Assembly: GCA_913062735.1 (NCBI GenBank) | Contig: CAJXWI010000104.1 | Coordinates: forward strand, 1-7,828 | Direction of reading: 5' to 3' | DNA length: 7,828 nt | Source of the DNA: an uncultured Arcobacter sp. | Lineage (GTDB): Bacteria; Campylobacterota; Campylobacteria; Campylobacterales; Arcobacteraceae | Shown here: positions 7,119-7,828 of the stretch, piece after piece | How the letters are laid out: each line of letters starts with the position of its first letter | How positions within the stretch are numbered: the first letter of the stretch is position 1 | Made by a program: the position numbers and the translations under genes | Notes under the pieces: model-generated | What the model saw: the letters and a program-made list of their open reading frames with translations, nothing else | The model's database searches: none | Told to the model about the DNA's origin: nothing

Positions 7119-7122
7119 CTAG
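7104..7122. other. Junction between Campylobacterota-type and foreign DNA
   Basis: Left of about 7107 the minus strand encodes PstA. Right of it the frame gives EKVQ and then a stop, and the DNA changes character: plus-strand coding, and arginine codons AGG, CGT, CGC and CGG in place of AGA. No insertion-sequence end or target duplication was recognised at the change, so its cause is open. Confidence 0.75.
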
Positions 7123-7151
7123 CCTGTATTGCTAGTCGGAAAAACTTGCTG
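7113..7151. repeat. Short repeats of TTGCT next to the junction
   Basis: AACTTGCT occurs at 7113-7120 and 7143-7150, and TTGCTAG at 7116-7122 and 7129-7135. This gives three TTGCT copies at 13- and 17-base spacing. Such clusters occur at ends of some transposons as transposase sites, but they are short and may be chance. Confidence 0.4.
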
Positions 7152-7193
7152 TTTAGGTATTTATTAAAAGCAATGCTTCCCCCATTAAATCTT

Positions 7194-7247
7194 TTTACCC
7201 CCCCGCTAATATTAATTTTTGTAACAAAATATTACTGAAGGGGTTTA
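7194..7247. promoter_or_regulatory. Imperfect inverted repeat, possible operator of the WYL regulator
   Basis: The arms at 7194-7213 and 7228-7247 match in 14 of 20 positions when one is reversed and complemented, sharing ACCCC/GGGGT outer and TAATATT/AATATTA inner blocks around a 14-base centre. It lies directly upstream of a strong -35 element. WYL regulators of the BrxR/CapW type repress their own operon by binding inverted repeats near its promoter, so this is a plausible site (inference). Confidence 0.35.
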
Positions 7248-7251
7248 TTGA

Positions 7252-7280
7252 TTGACATACCTAAAATAACTGACCATAGT
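7252..7280 (+). promoter_or_regulatory. Sigma70-type promoter for the WYL regulator gene
   Basis: TTGACA (7252-7257), a 17-base spacer and CATAGT (7275-7280) form a perfect -35 at ideal spacing with a fair -10. Transcription would begin near 7287 and leave a leader of about 170 bases before the start codon at 7456. The well-formed -35 contrasts with the promoters on the left side of the window. Confidence 0.55.
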
Positions 7281-7455
7281 TTGCCGCCATTGTTTAAAAA
7301 AACGTGGGGCTTTATACGCTTAATAAGCTGTAACAAGCGACTTTATGACCAGAAATCAAACCAATTACTCTTTAAATTGGATATTTATAGAGCTGAGTTT
7401 AATAAATCACGTACCAACCAAACGCATTGCATTTTAGATAGGGAAATATCAAATA

Positions 7456-7828
7456 ATGCCAAAAGATATTGCAGCAAGGATCACCTTTATTGAAAATATG
7501 TTAGGTTGGGAAGGGCAAATTAATGCTTCTCATCTAGCAAAAAAATTTCAATTGTCTCGTCAAGCCGCGACCACAGTATTAAAGCAGTATCGTGAAAGCT
7601 ACCCTAATAACCTTTATTATGACGCGTCTAAAAAAGTTTTTATTGCAACGGCTGACTTTGATCAGTCATTTTTACCGAGCAGTAAAAAACACGAGTTTGC
7701 GAGTTACTTAACAAGCATATCTGCCGCGAGTAATAGCAACCAAGAAGCAAAAGCAATAAGCATTTGTGTATATGAAGTGCAAGCGCCCCTACGCAATATT
7801 AACCCGATACAGGTGCGGCCCATTCTAA
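7456..7828 (+). CDS. WYL-type transcriptional regulator (BrxR/CapW-like), N-terminal part
   Basis: The first 124 residues are visible and the gene continues past the right edge. Residues 1-70 form a DeoR-like winged helix: ARITFIENMLGWEGQINASH, then LAKKFQLSRQAATTVLKQYR as the helix-turn-helix, then the wing NLYYDASKKVFIAT. This N-terminus, with a YPxNLxYD turn, is that of the winged-helix/WYL/WCX repressors known as BrxR and CapW. The last visible part, APLRNINPIQVRPIL, matches the segment that in that family precedes the WYL domain. WYL itself is off the edge. The ATG at 7456 is the first possible start after an in-frame stop at 7435, with a modest ribosome binding site (AGGGAA). Family members commonly repress adjacent phage-defence operons (BREX, CBASS and others) and are thought to sense a ligand through WYL. 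Codons with CGC, CGG, GCG and CCG suggest a gammaproteobacterial source. Confidence 0.78.
   Translation, partial: MPKDIAARITFIENMLGWEGQINASHLAKKFQLSRQAATTVLKQYRESYPNNLYYDASKKVFIATADFDQSFLPSSKKHEFASYLTSISAASNSNQEAKAISICVYEVQAPLRNINPIQVRPIL

Larger units (their letters stand above)
7119..7455. other. Non-coding stretch upstream of the WYL regulator gene
   Basis: These 337 bases hold no convincing gene. They contain the TTGCT repeats, C5 and C7 tracts (7198-7204), an imperfect inverted repeat, two candidate promoters (7252-7280 and 7377-7405, the latter TTGGAT-17-TAATAA) and the leader of the plus-strand regulator gene. An 81-codon frame from TTG at 7248 overlaps the promoter and runs 38 bases into the regulator in another phase; it has no recognisable feature. 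Confidence 0.55.

Noticed and set aside
7119..7250. Integron attachment site, insertion-sequence end or Tn7-like end at the junction
   Set aside because: No GTTRRRY/RYYYAAC core pair, no transposase fragment and no clear terminal inverted repeat were seen.
7248..7493. Plus-strand frame of 81 codons starting with TTG
   Set aside because: It begins inside the promoter, has no ribosome binding site or recognisable domain, and overlaps the better supported WYL gene in another phase.
1..7828. CRISPR array or tRNA/rRNA genes
   Set aside because: No regularly spaced direct repeats of CRISPR size and no RNA gene signatures were found on either strand by reading.

Overview
The window looks like a chromosome piece from the Campylobacterota, most likely an Arcobacteraceae member. 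The evidence is very AT-rich DNA, AGA-dominated arginine codons, ribosomal proteins L13 and S9 of the kind seen in Arcobacter relatives, and a PstA with the long extra N-terminal segment seen in this group. From base 1 to about 7110 every gene lies on the minus strand. The last roughly 700 bases differ in base composition, codon use and gene orientation, and read like gammaproteobacterial DNA. That is either an inserted island or a chimeric join.

Minus-strand order, in the direction of transcription: a 5'-truncated pstA (phosphate permease), a 190-base structured non-coding insert, pstB (ATPase) coupled by 1 base to phoU, a 138-base gap with a perfect AT-rich palindrome and a likely promoter, an OmpR/PhoB-type response regulator overlapping by 4 bases a membrane histidine kinase, then rplM-rpsI with a strong terminator. 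After a new promoter come tctC (tripartite tricarboxylate transporter binding protein), an intercistronic hairpin, and the first 13 codons of a probable tctB at the left edge. The pst, phoU and two-component genes form one phosphate module: PstA and PstB bring in phosphate, PhoU links transporter state to the kinase, and the kinase and regulator control the response. pstS and pstC would be expected upstream of pstA but are not in the window.

The pstA frame remains open and homologous-looking to about base 7107, then hits a stop. Its first membrane segment and start codon are missing. From about 7110 to the right edge the DNA holds repeats of TTGCT, a C7 tract, an imperfect inverted repeat, a good sigma70 promoter, and on the plus strand the first 124 residues of a WYL-type transcriptional regulator (BrxR/CapW-like architecture). 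Such regulators often sit at the head of phage-defence loci, so the most interesting material may lie just beyond the right edge. The main caution is that a join breaking pstA between two unlike DNA types is also what a misassembly looks like.
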